From the NCBI GenBank assembly GCA_017408535.1, contig JAFQUL010000167.1, positions 1 through 17,552 of the forward strand: a DNA stretch of 17,552 nucleotides, in the 5' to 3' direction. The translations under genes were made by a program, and so were the position numbers. Shown one piece after another: positions 7,401 through 13,095 of the stretch. The notes under the pieces are model-generated. The model did no database searches. It was not told where the DNA came from and saw only the letters and a program-made list of their open reading frames with translations. Position 1 is the stretch's first letter, and each line of letters opens with the position of its first letter. This DNA comes from Clostridia bacterium (GTDB lineage: Bacteria; Bacillota; Clostridia; Oscillospirales; CAG-272).

Positions 7401-8582
7401 GGTTACCCCATCCTGTGCTACTGCGTAGTTAAGTTTACTTTCGGTATATCCCAGCTGAGTCTTGGCTATTGCCAGAATGTCGCGGGAGATCTTACCGGTT
7501 CTCCTGATGCCTGAGAAGACAGAGATCCAACTCTCCTCATTTTCAAGATCCGCTCCCGGATCTGACATACAGGCGAGGTCGTGGGAGTGCTCTGCCTTTC
7601 CGCAGACCAGTCCCTCTTCGTACCCGACTGTCTCAGTCATTTCAATACATCCGTCGGTGTGTTTATGTTCGGTAAGGATAGGCTGAGTACATATCAGTAC
7701 CTCTTCCTTACATGTTTTTCCTTTGTTTTCGGCACAGGCCGTGCATTCGCAGGTCTCATCGGTGCATATCTCGCACTGACAGAGCTCGCATTCGCAGGCG
7801 TGGCCGGTGCAAATGTCACAGGTACAGATAACGTCATCTGTACATATCCCTTCGGCACAGGCTTCACAGTTACAATCGGGATGTGTGCACATCTCACGGT
7901 AGCAGTCCTTGCCGTGGGAATGCAGTATCGCTTCTCTGAGCCCACAGATCAGCGTTTGTACCTCCCGGTAGCATTCCTCAGTGTGACGATGCCCCGAAAT
8001 ATCCTCTGCTGTACCGCAGAGCGGCTCAGATTCAGCGGGGTAACAGCTGCCAGTGTGAAGGTGTCCGTCTGTCTCATCATAGCCGCACTCAGCGGAAAGA
8101 TCGCCGTAGCATTCAGAGCTGTGAAGATGATAGCTCTCCGCGAGATCACATATCAGCAGCTTATCTGTCCTGTAACATTCGTCGGTATGCTTGTGCTCAG
8201 AAAAGACGGGAAGAGAGCAGATAAGCTCCTCTCCGCTGTAGCAGAGGTCACTGTGAGTGTGAACAATGAAATCCTCGTATCCGCAAATGACGTTTTCGTC
8301 TTTATCTATGCAGGCATCTGTATGTATATGCACTTCCGGAGTACATATCAGCTGCGGCTTTTTTATTACCACCGGGACCTGCCCGTAGCAATTCTCTGAG
8401 TGCTGATGCTCCTCAATTCCGCAAAGCGGGGTCTGTTCTACTGTTATTGCAGGAAGTATCAGCATATACGTGGTTATGAAAACCACGATAGAGCCCAGTA
8501 CCGTGAGAATACGGTTACGCAGCCGCTTTCTTTTGTTACTGCGGTAGTATTTGTGCAGCTTACCGCAAATGTTATGATCCAT
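4479..8582 (-). CDS. Giant pilus tip adhesin: His/Cys repeats, degenerate CHAP-like domain, thioester domain, Cna-B domains, LPETG
   Basis: A 1367-residue wall-anchored protein. Domains in order: long basic signal peptide with hydrophobic core ending LILPAITVEQ (about 25-50); ten H-x-H-x3-C units (His59 to Cys338) interrupted by a 16-Cys cluster (232-283); a CHAP/amidase-like domain (about 365-520) in which the usual Cys and His are Asn413 and Arg476; a thioester (TQXA-type) domain with Cys597 in VVTYCAAMN and Gln675 in AAQWAIW; a beta domain (about 735-850); a Cna-B domain from 856 that seems to hold an inserted module (about 940-1085); a Cna-B domain (1102-1194); a SpaA-like domain with E-box YLIETKAPSRY (1267-1277); LPETG (1329-1333), a membrane helix and a basic tail. 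Thioester domains are known covalent adhesins at Gram-positive pilus tips. The start has a full-consensus ribosome site. Tip position and host binding are inferred. Confidence 0.92.
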   Translation of the reverse strand: MDHNICGKLHKYYRSNKRKRLRNRILTVLGSIVVFITTYMLILPAITVEQTPLCGIEEHQHSENCYGQVPVVIKKPQLICTPEVHIHTDACIDKDENVICGYEDFIVHTHSDLCYSGEELICSLPVFSEHKHTDECYRTDKLLICDLAESYHLHSSECYGDLSAECGYDETDGHLHTGSCYPAESEPLCGTAEDISGHRHTEECYREVQTLICGLREAILHSHGKDCYREMCTHPDCNCEACAEGICTDDVICTCDICTGHACECELCQCEICTDETCECTACAENKGKTCKEEVLICTQPILTEHKHTDGCIEMTETVGYEEGLVCGKAEHSHDLACMSDPGADLENEESWISVFSGIRRTGKISRDILAIAKTQLGYTESKLNYAVAQDGVTTMGYTRYGQWYGLPYSDWNGLFAAFCAEYANTDVIPKEADVNKIVEHVKAESPQLYKQAEDYFPGGGDIAVIDINGDGIADRLGIVSETSSSEGWFRTIEGDVSGTVSVSTYNSQSALIIGYLQLTSSSIDYTVNSLSELNVAGTVMYHPPEHLEYQYSSHRVGGYMAINHLLVPYDAYIAGWTPNTLDWNAKAGANYVVTYCAAMNDRVSETGEKYTVVKITDSDVYKDVAPALSGIVEHAYPFITAEEMKAELSAAYKTGEIAVDLSCCSESEFIAAAQWAIWDMSGLSDPQSTVTQSSFPESDTTLNPLTDLGHTEESLIQTHVKAIRDWLVAQRPVDKITVTGHSSEIIRRADGSYDAEVTVTLSRPLGEKEEINVLFAAGEKRYETVYAEKGGSSFEVSLCGLSDSELLAAEVKLTVLSDHIQVFVYDSESRQDMISGQWGVDQYDLSFELDIETTDVKVEKIWSDGVSGAELVTVQLYADGKKHGEPVILSENNGWKYSWSKLVKYSSDNVLIDYTVAETPVPGYLSSVEKANGGQKTVFTASQVFSMKEGEQYLITYENANALSIKEADGSFFLDWVRDLNTAELGDIPPEAVFTALSVSEDGSYAYLYNESTDRYLYFDGNRITVSASQKTMAYYLYDHFYFLDNTSNRYLSYLDGGEGYVTDSWDDSLKVSFYRVTETVTEASGVKYTITNTKAEESTSVQVLKEWRGKDDGDYPASVTVTLHQNGAPYGMPVVLNAENGWSFTWEELPVSLNGTEYKYTVEESAVTGYSTKITGTTEEDGTVKYLIVNTWDYEKIPFKVLKTDGHDTSILLSGASFSLYRIDPEGDTTIPYTDALIGTLLLSVTTGDDGYAILGELEIGHTYYLIETKAPSRYNKLTEPIIFVTERDISGRPTASIVSAPSLVTMSDDSDDTAVINVKNRPGYHLPETGGAGIYRYTIGGALIMLMSAALLLYKTKQHERRKE

Positions 8583-8589
8583 TCGTTCA

Positions 8590-8599
8590 CACCTCCTTT
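8590..8599 (-). promoter_or_regulatory. Full-consensus ribosome binding site of the tip adhesin
   Basis: On the minus strand this reads AAAGGAGGTG, fully complementary to the usual 16S rRNA 3' end, seven bases from the ATG at 8582. It fixes the adhesin start and predicts efficient initiation for the longest gene in the window. Confidence 0.8.
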
Positions 8600-8622
8600 C
8601 AGCGGAATATGTGGTTATACCG

Positions 8623-9204
8623 TTAGTTGAGAGTTCCTATTTTTGTCAGGGGCCAGACACGGAATACTATCTTGCCCACTATTTGCTCGGCGGAAATACA
8701 TCCTATAGTTGTATTTCTTGAATCCACCGAAGTACTGCGATGGTCACCGAGAACAAAGATCCTGTTCTCAGGTACCTGATAAGGATATTCAATATTGCTG
8801 TCTCCGAATGCCTTTTCGGAAATATAGGGCTCCTCGATCAGCTTGTCGTTGACGTAGACGTTCCCATCGGGGTCAATGTATACCCACTCTCCGGGACCGG
8901 CTATATATCGCTTGACGAGAAGCTTATTGCCTATATAAAAGCTGACCAGATCCCCCGCCTCAAGATCTCCGCCCTTCACCGAGAGGACGATATCGCCTTC
9001 TCCAAGGGTAGGAGTCATCGAGCTGCCGTATATCTGGAGGACCGGCAGGAAAAGAACGGCGATCAGTACGGCGGTGGCCGCAACTGTTATCAGCACGAAC
9101 AGCGTGCTTTTAAGGGTGTTACCGTATCTTTCCTTGTATTTGACCCTTTTTAACTCTTTTTCCAGCTCCATGGTGGACGGGATGGAGAGCTCTTTCTTTC
9201 TCAT
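8623..9204 (-). CDS. lepB: Signal peptidase I dedicated to the pilus operon
   Basis: A 193-residue membrane Ser/Lys protease that removes signal peptides from exported proteins. It has a cytoplasmic N-terminus (about 1-33), one membrane helix (about 34-56), box B QIYGSSMTPTL with nucleophile Ser62, box D LLVKRYIAGPGE with general base Lys98, and box E VLGDHRSTSVDSR (151-163). Both catalytic residues are present, so it should be active. Length and single N-terminal helix fit the Gram-positive type rather than the larger proteobacterial LepB. The ribosome site AGGA is modest, four bases from the ATG. The gene lies 26 bases after the DivIVA-like gene and 40 before the adhesin, with no terminator between. 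Pilus loci of streptococci also carry their own SipA/LepA-type peptidase, so a role in pilin processing is likely but inferred. Confidence 0.95.
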   Translation of the reverse strand: MRKKELSIPSTMELEKELKRVKYKERYGNTLKSTLFVLITVAATAVLIAVLFLPVLQIYGSSMTPTLGEGDIVLSVKGGDLEAGDLVSFYIGNKLLVKRYIAGPGEWVYIDPDGNVYVNDKLIEEPYISEKAFGDSNIEYPYQVPENRIFVLGDHRSTSVDSRNTTIGCISAEQIVGKIVFRVWPLTKIGTLN

Positions 9205-9230
9205 TTTTCCTACTTACTTAATCAATAATA

Positions 9231-10397
9231 TTATATTCTCGGAATATGTCCGGTAGAGTCCAGAAGATCACGCAGACCCTGATGTGCGGCGTAGAATTCC
9301 TCAAGTCTCTCTGAAAGCTGCGTCCAGTACTTTTCGCTGTTGATCTTGGCATTTTCCTCAAGAACAGCACACCTTTCCTCGGCACGGCGCTCTGTCTCTG
9401 CGTAAACTGCATTTGCCTTTTCCTCCAGCTCCTCACACCGCTTTCTGGTGTCTTCTTCGAGAGTCTTGCACTCTTCTTCCGCGCGGGTCAGCATTGACTT
9501 GCAAAGCTGTTCCGCATTTTCGGTTATCTCGGTACACTTTTCCTCTGCCGCCTGGACCAGGTTCTCGCTGTGGAGCTTGGCATCCATAAGCAACTTACTG
9601 CAGTATTCCTCGGTCTCTGCTTCCTTCTGAGTGCAGTTTACAGCCTCTCTGTTATAAAGCTCCTCAAGATTATCAAGATACTGCTGAGCGGCCATCTGAG
9701 AGGACTCGATTACACCGTTGATAAGGAAGGTCGCCTCAGCAAGAGTACCTGCCTTCTCTATCTTGATGGTACGGTCGTCCAGCTTAGTCTGAAGCTCGGC
9801 TACCTTTCCCTCGGTATTGCTCAGCTTGTTCTTAAGCGCCTCGTTCTCGCGGCTCTGCTCAATAAGTATCTCAAGTAGATCGGCACGCTTGAGGTGCTGA
9901 AGCCGAATATCCTTGCCTGCTTTTTCCTTGCTTTTTTCAGTTTTTTCCTTATAGCCGCTATCCCCGGAGCCGTTAACTGCGGTCTCGGTGGCAGGGGGAT
10001 ATATCGTAACCGTGTTCTTCCCGAAGGAATCGGGTGGGGCGATCTGCTCATTCGGAATGAGATCTTCCGCAGTTACCGTCTGAGAAGCGGCGGGGGTGTT
10101 ATAGCGTGCGAATTCGCGTGCAAAGTATTCCTTGCTTCCGAAGGGGGGCTCATTTTCATCTCCTTTTACAGGAGAAGACATTACGGAAAGCCTCTGGCCG
10201 GAAAGTTGCTTTTCAAGCTCAAGAAGCTTGTCGGACAAATCGTCGTTTTCACGGTATGATTCTGCAAGCACCTCGTTATACATAGAGGTTAAAGTGCAGA
10301 TAGTATCATATACTTCATCGGGACGGAATCCCCAACCGAAAACCTTCTTGAAGGATATGTTGTCAATAAACTCAGATATTTTGTGTTTCTCCGTCAT
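9231..10397 (-). CDS. DivIVA-like protein with long Cys-marked 11-residue coiled-coil repeats
   Basis: A 388-residue protein with no signal peptide. The ATG at 10397 is chosen because AAGGGGGTG lies six bases upstream; an in-frame ATG at 10418 has no ribosome site. The N-terminus (about 7-60; FKKVFGWGFRPDEVYDTICTLTSMYNEVL) resembles the DivIVA/GpsB membrane-targeting domain. A Pro/Thr-rich linker follows (about 75-160), then a segment with KRADLLEILIEQSRENEAL and AGTLAEATFLINGVIESSQ (about 170-240), which I recall from other clostridial coiled-coil proteins. A charged coiled coil (about 244-365) completes it, with Cys255, 266, 288, 299, 310, 321 and 343 all separated by multiples of 11. DivIVA proteins mark negatively curved membrane at poles and septa. 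As first gene of the pilus operon it might localise secretion or assembly; that is inference. Confidence 0.8.
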   Translation of the reverse strand: MTEKHKISEFIDNISFKKVFGWGFRPDEVYDTICTLTSMYNEVLAESYRENDDLSDKLLELEKQLSGQRLSVMSSPVKGDENEPPFGSKEYFAREFARYNTPAASQTVTAEDLIPNEQIAPPDSFGKNTVTIYPPATETAVNGSGDSGYKEKTEKSKEKAGKDIRLQHLKRADLLEILIEQSRENEALKNKLSNTEGKVAELQTKLDDRTIKIEKAGTLAEATFLINGVIESSQMAAQQYLDNLEELYNREAVNCTQKEAETEEYCSKLLMDAKLHSENLVQAAEEKCTEITENAEQLCKSMLTRAEEECKTLEEDTRKRCEELEEKANAVYAETERRAEERCAVLEENAKINSEKYWTQLSERLEEFYAAHQGLRDLLDSTGHIPRI

Positions 10398-10438
10398 TTT
10401 TTCACCCCCTTTTTGCATATTTCTCTTTTTACAGGCTA

Positions 10439-10470
10439 ATTATAGCAAGGTTACCGTACCAACACCGTAC
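10439..10470 (-). promoter_or_regulatory. Extended -10 promoter of the pilus operon with an 11-bp-spaced direct repeat
   Basis: The minus strand reads TGCTATAAT, an extended -10 whose hexamer is at 10439-10444, with no good -35 at standard spacing. Where the -35 should be, the heptamer GTACGGT occurs twice (10464-10470 and 10453-10459) with an 11-base period. Direct repeats one helical turn apart over a missing -35 suggest an activator site. The start of transcription would be near 10432, about 35 bases before the DivIVA-like ATG. Confidence 0.6.
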
Positions 10471-10507
10471 TTTTTCACAGGGACATAAAAAATTTTTTGA
10501 AAAAAAT

Positions 10508-10558
10508 AAAAAAAGACCCGCACGCGGGTCTGCAAATAAGCAGGTATGACGTGCGGGT
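10508..10558 (-). terminator. Intrinsic terminator after the DUF1508 gene
   Basis: On the minus strand ACCCGCACG (10550-10558) pairs with CGTGCGGGT (10516-10524) and is followed after one base by seven T residues (10514-10508), then more T-rich sequence. An inner CTGC/GCAG hairpin (10530-10533/10540-10543) fills the loop. The distal arm can also fold alone as GACCCGC/GCGGGTC. It separates the DUF1508 unit from the pilus promoter. Confidence 0.9.
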
Positions 10559-10569
10559 GCTTTGTTTTA

Positions 10570-10938
10570 TTACTCAGCGATAACGGTCTCAGCCTCGGGA
10601 GCATTCTTCTTAACGCTCTCAATACCGTTGAGACAGCTTGCCTTGGTCTTATAGCCCTCAGAGGTAGCAATAACCTCACCGTTCTTAGCCTTGAGACGGA
10701 AACGGAACTCGCCTGCCTTGTCAGCATAAAGCTCAAACTTGGGGTGCTTTACCTCTGCAACAGTCTCAGCGGTCTGATCCTCGATCTCACCTACGCAGTT
10801 CTTCTTAACGCTTTCAATGCCGTTCTCGCAAGCGGCCTTGGTGGAATAAACCTCAGAGGTAGCGATAACCTCGCCGTTACCTGCCTTAAGGTCGAATTTG
10901 AAACCGGTAGCGGTCTCTTTAAGTACGAATTTTCCCAT
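10570..10938 (-). CDS. Tandem DUF1508 (YegP-like) small protein
   Basis: A 122-residue cytoplasmic protein made of two copies of the roughly 50-residue DUF1508 fold. Copy one (about 2-48) has GFKFDLKAGNGEVIATSEVY and ACENGIESVKKN; copy two (about 65-112) has EFRFRLKAKNGEVIATSEGY and SCLNGIESVKKN. A short acidic Glu/Thr/Ala-rich linker joins them. The ATG at 10938 lies nine bases after AAAGGA; a TTG two codons earlier is less likely because it is only three bases from that site. It forms its own transcription unit, with a near-consensus promoter on one side and an intrinsic terminator on the other. The biochemical role of DUF1508/YegP proteins is unknown to me, and nothing here ties it to the pilus or glycan genes beyond position. 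Confidence 0.9.
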   Translation of the reverse strand: MGKFVLKETATGFKFDLKAGNGEVIATSEVYSTKAACENGIESVKKNCVGEIEDQTAETVAEVKHPKFELYADKAGEFRFRLKAKNGEVIATSEGYKTKASCLNGIESVKKNAPEAETVIAE

Positions 10939-10973
10939 GGTCAATCTTCCTTTCTAATTATAAGTATTATTAT

Positions 10974-10992
10974 CAGTCCGTGCACCGGACTG
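10974..10992 (-). promoter_or_regulatory. 5'-leader hairpin of the DUF1508 transcript
   Basis: CAGTCCG (10974-10980) pairs perfectly with CGGACTG (10986-10992) around a five-base loop. It begins about eight bases after the predicted transcription start and about 35 bases before the ATG. No T-tract follows, so it is more likely a 5' stabilising or regulatory stem than a terminator. Confidence 0.55.
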
Positions 10993-11006
10993 TCACTGCT
11001 GATTTT

Positions 11007-11035
11007 AGTATAGCACATTATTTCTGCTTTTTCAA
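11007..11035 (-). promoter_or_regulatory. Near-consensus sigma-A-type promoter of the DUF1508 gene
   Basis: The minus strand reads TTGAAA (11030-11035), a 17-base spacer, then TATACT (11007-11012), with a TG dinucleotide one base upstream of the -10. It starts about 10 bases after the GT2 stop codon. This is the best promoter match in the window and predicts strong, constitutive-type expression from near 11000. Confidence 0.8.
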
Positions 11036-11045
11036 CAATTTTGTT

Positions 11046-12071
11046 TTATACCATCTCTTTGTTTTTGAAATAGCTTTTCCCGAGGAGATAAATGAGTCGG
11101 AGGCATCTGTGCTTTGTCAAGAACAGAACGATGTTTTCCACCGGCCGTTTTTTGTATATTTTTGTCTTTTTTATTTTCTTTACCAGCTCGCGGTAGACAG
11201 GGGTATCTATATGCTTTTTATAAGCGCTGTAGCTGTCTGACGCAACTGCACCTCTGATAGACAGAGTCCACAGGCGGTAGAGCGCGTATACTCTCATTCC
11301 GTCAGAGTATTCGGGGATATCCTTTACCTTTTCTTCCATTTCCCTTATTACGGTAAACAGATTGTCAAAGTCTTTTGTACTTACGGTATGCTCGATTGAT
11401 GTGGGATTTGAACGGTAGTAGTAGCCGTAGTCCTCTATAAGAGCGGCAGACGTAAGCTCCGGCAGAAGATGAAGGGTAAAGAGAGTATCCTCTCCTGACG
11501 TAACTCCATCCTTTACCTTATTCTGGGCAGAAAGATAAAGATCCCGTCTTACTGCCTTACAGCAGATATTAAACTGCACCGAGCCGCCGTTCATTCCTTT
11601 TTTGTCTCGGTCGTACATATAACTGCCGACTATCTTCTTTATCTCTTCGCCGCGGTATACTCCGGGGGAGAGGGCGCTCATACGTCTGTCCCCTTCGCCG
11701 TTTTCGTCGCTGTAGAGGGTAAAGCCGAAGAATACTGCCTCAGCATCGGTCTCACTTATGACCTTGTGTACCTTCTCAATGAGAAAGGGGGAAATAAAAT
11801 CGTCGCTGTCTACGTTGAATATATAGTCACCGGTGGCTGCAGCACCTCCGGCCTTTCTTGCACTGACCAGTCCCCCGTTTGGCTTGTGGACTACCTTGAC
11901 ACGGCTGTCTCCGGCGGCATATTCGTCGGCGATAGCGGGACAGGAATCGGGAGAGCCGTCATCCACGAGAATGACCTCGATATCAGAGTAGCTCTGACAG
12001 AGAAGGCTGTCAACACAGTCACGTATATATTTTTCCGTTTTGTAGATAGGCACGATAACGGAATATTTCAT
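11046..12071 (-). CDS. GT2-family glycosyltransferase (second of pair)
   Basis: A 341-residue cytoplasmic or membrane-associated glycosyltransferase of the GT-A fold that transfers a sugar from a nucleotide donor to a growing glycan. The N-terminus shows the GT2 hallmarks: SVIVPIYKTEKYI (4-16), EVILVDDGSPD (32-42), a PNGGLVSARKAG segment (64-75) and the metal-binding DSDD (88-91) in YIFNVDSDDF. The C-terminal half (about 230-341) is basic and lacks obvious membrane helices, which suggests peripheral membrane attachment. It is the last gene of the four-gene glycan operon, 16 bases after the previous GT2 gene, with ribosome site AGAGGAG. No terminator separates it from the DUF1508 promoter. Donor and acceptor cannot be told from sequence. 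Confidence 0.92.
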   Translation of the reverse strand: MKYSVIVPIYKTEKYIRDCVDSLLCQSYSDIEVILVDDGSPDSCPAIADEYAAGDSRVKVVHKPNGGLVSARKAGGAAATGDYIFNVDSDDFISPFLIEKVHKVISETDAEAVFFGFTLYSDENGEGDRRMSALSPGVYRGEEIKKIVGSYMYDRDKKGMNGGSVQFNICCKAVRRDLYLSAQNKVKDGVTSGEDTLFTLHLLPELTSAALIEDYGYYYRSNPTSIEHTVSTKDFDNLFTVIREMEEKVKDIPEYSDGMRVYALYRLWTLSIRGAVASDSYSAYKKHIDTPVYRELVKKIKKTKIYKKRPVENIVLFLTKHRCLRLIYLLGKSYFKNKEMV

Positions 12072-12087
12072 CTTTTTCTCCTCTATC

Positions 12088-13071
12088 TCAGCCCTTTATA
12101 GAAAAGAGCAAGGCAACGGTACGGTACATTTTCTTTTCAAGGAGAAAATATACCAGCCGCTTTGTCTTCGGCAGGCTTTTAATATAAGGATTGGCACGGT
12201 AATCGGGGAATGCGGCTGTGAGATATTCTCTGAATGTCTTCAAAAGGGGATGCTTACTATCCGCTCTCAGTACTCTTACCGATGCGGCAATATACACGTG
12301 GTCAATACACAGTCGGCAAAGAATATCTCTGTATTTATCAAACAGTCCTCTGACCTTATACCAGGCGATAACGTCCTCGAGGGCATCTATTATCTCGCTG
12401 TTGCGGCCGATATTCGAGGAGTGCATTATTGAGCCCGACCGCTGCAGATATCTGTAGTATTCCTCTTTTACTGTCACTATACTCTCTGCGGCGGCAAAGA
12501 GCTTGCTTGAGGTCCTTATATCCTCATACCATACTCTGTCCGGGTATCTGATACCGCTGTCCTCGAACAGCTTTTTCCTCCAGATACGTCCCCAGGCGTT
12601 GGGAAGAGAGAGGAGAAATTCCGGGTGGTCACAGAGGCTGAATGGCGTTTCTGAATAATATGCATTTGAATTTACCGGGGTCAGTTTTCCGCTGTCCTCA
12701 TCCTCTGACAGAATACCGAAGGATATAATGTCACAGCGGTATTTTTCGGCCGCTTTAATAAGACTGTCAACAGCACCGTCTGTGAGAGTATCGTCACTGT
12801 CAAGGAAGAAGAGATATTCTCCTTTGGCGGCACTGATTCCGGTGTTTCTCGCACCGCCCAGCCCCGCATTTTCCTGGTGTATTACTCGCACGGTGTCGGG
12901 GTTCTCAGATGCAAGCTCATCGCAAAGGGCGGGTGATATTCCGTCGGTGGCGCCGTCGTCTATTAGTATGACCTCGTATTCATCTCTGCTTTTTGAGGTA
13001 AGCACCGATGAGACACACCTGCGGAGATAGTCTGCGGTGTTGTAAACCGGTATTATTACGCTGATCTTCAT
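12088..13071 (-). CDS. GT2-family glycosyltransferase (first of pair)
   Basis: A 327-residue GT-A-fold transferase. Motifs: SVIIPVYNTADYLRRC (4-19), EVILIDDGATDG (33-44), HQENAGLGGARNTG (65-78) and DSDD (91-94) in YLFFLDSDDTL. WYEDIRTSSKL in the middle carries the ED pair usually found near the GT2 acceptor site and probable catalytic base. The C-terminal part is basic and lacks membrane helices. It belongs to the same family as the next gene, yet the two differ through most of their length, so they probably add different sugars. The start has AAAGGAG eight bases before the ATG and lies 24 bases after the membrane-protein gene. A capsule, teichoic-acid-like or other surface polysaccharide pathway is likely from context. 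Confidence 0.92.
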   Translation of the reverse strand: MKISVIIPVYNTADYLRRCVSSVLTSKSRDEYEVILIDDGATDGISPALCDELASENPDTVRVIHQENAGLGGARNTGISAAKGEYLFFLDSDDTLTDGAVDSLIKAAEKYRCDIISFGILSEDEDSGKLTPVNSNAYYSETPFSLCDHPEFLLSLPNAWGRIWRKKLFEDSGIRYPDRVWYEDIRTSSKLFAAAESIVTVKEEYYRYLQRSGSIMHSSNIGRNSEIIDALEDVIAWYKVRGLFDKYRDILCRLCIDHVYIAASVRVLRADSKHPLLKTFREYLTAAFPDYRANPYIKSLPKTKRLVYFLLEKKMYRTVALLFSIKG

Positions 13072-13095
13072 TTGGCGGTCTCCTTTCGGCGGGAG

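Noticed and set aside
7581..8399. 272-residue plus-strand reading frame opposite the His/Cys repeats
   Set aside because: Its length follows from codon composition of the repetitive adhesin region on the minus strand; no start signal or family resemblance was seen.
10397..10418. Upstream ATG (10418) as the start of the DivIVA-like gene
   Set aside because: It has no ribosome site, while the ATG at 10397 has AAGGGGGTG at six bases; the upstream codons are non-coding.
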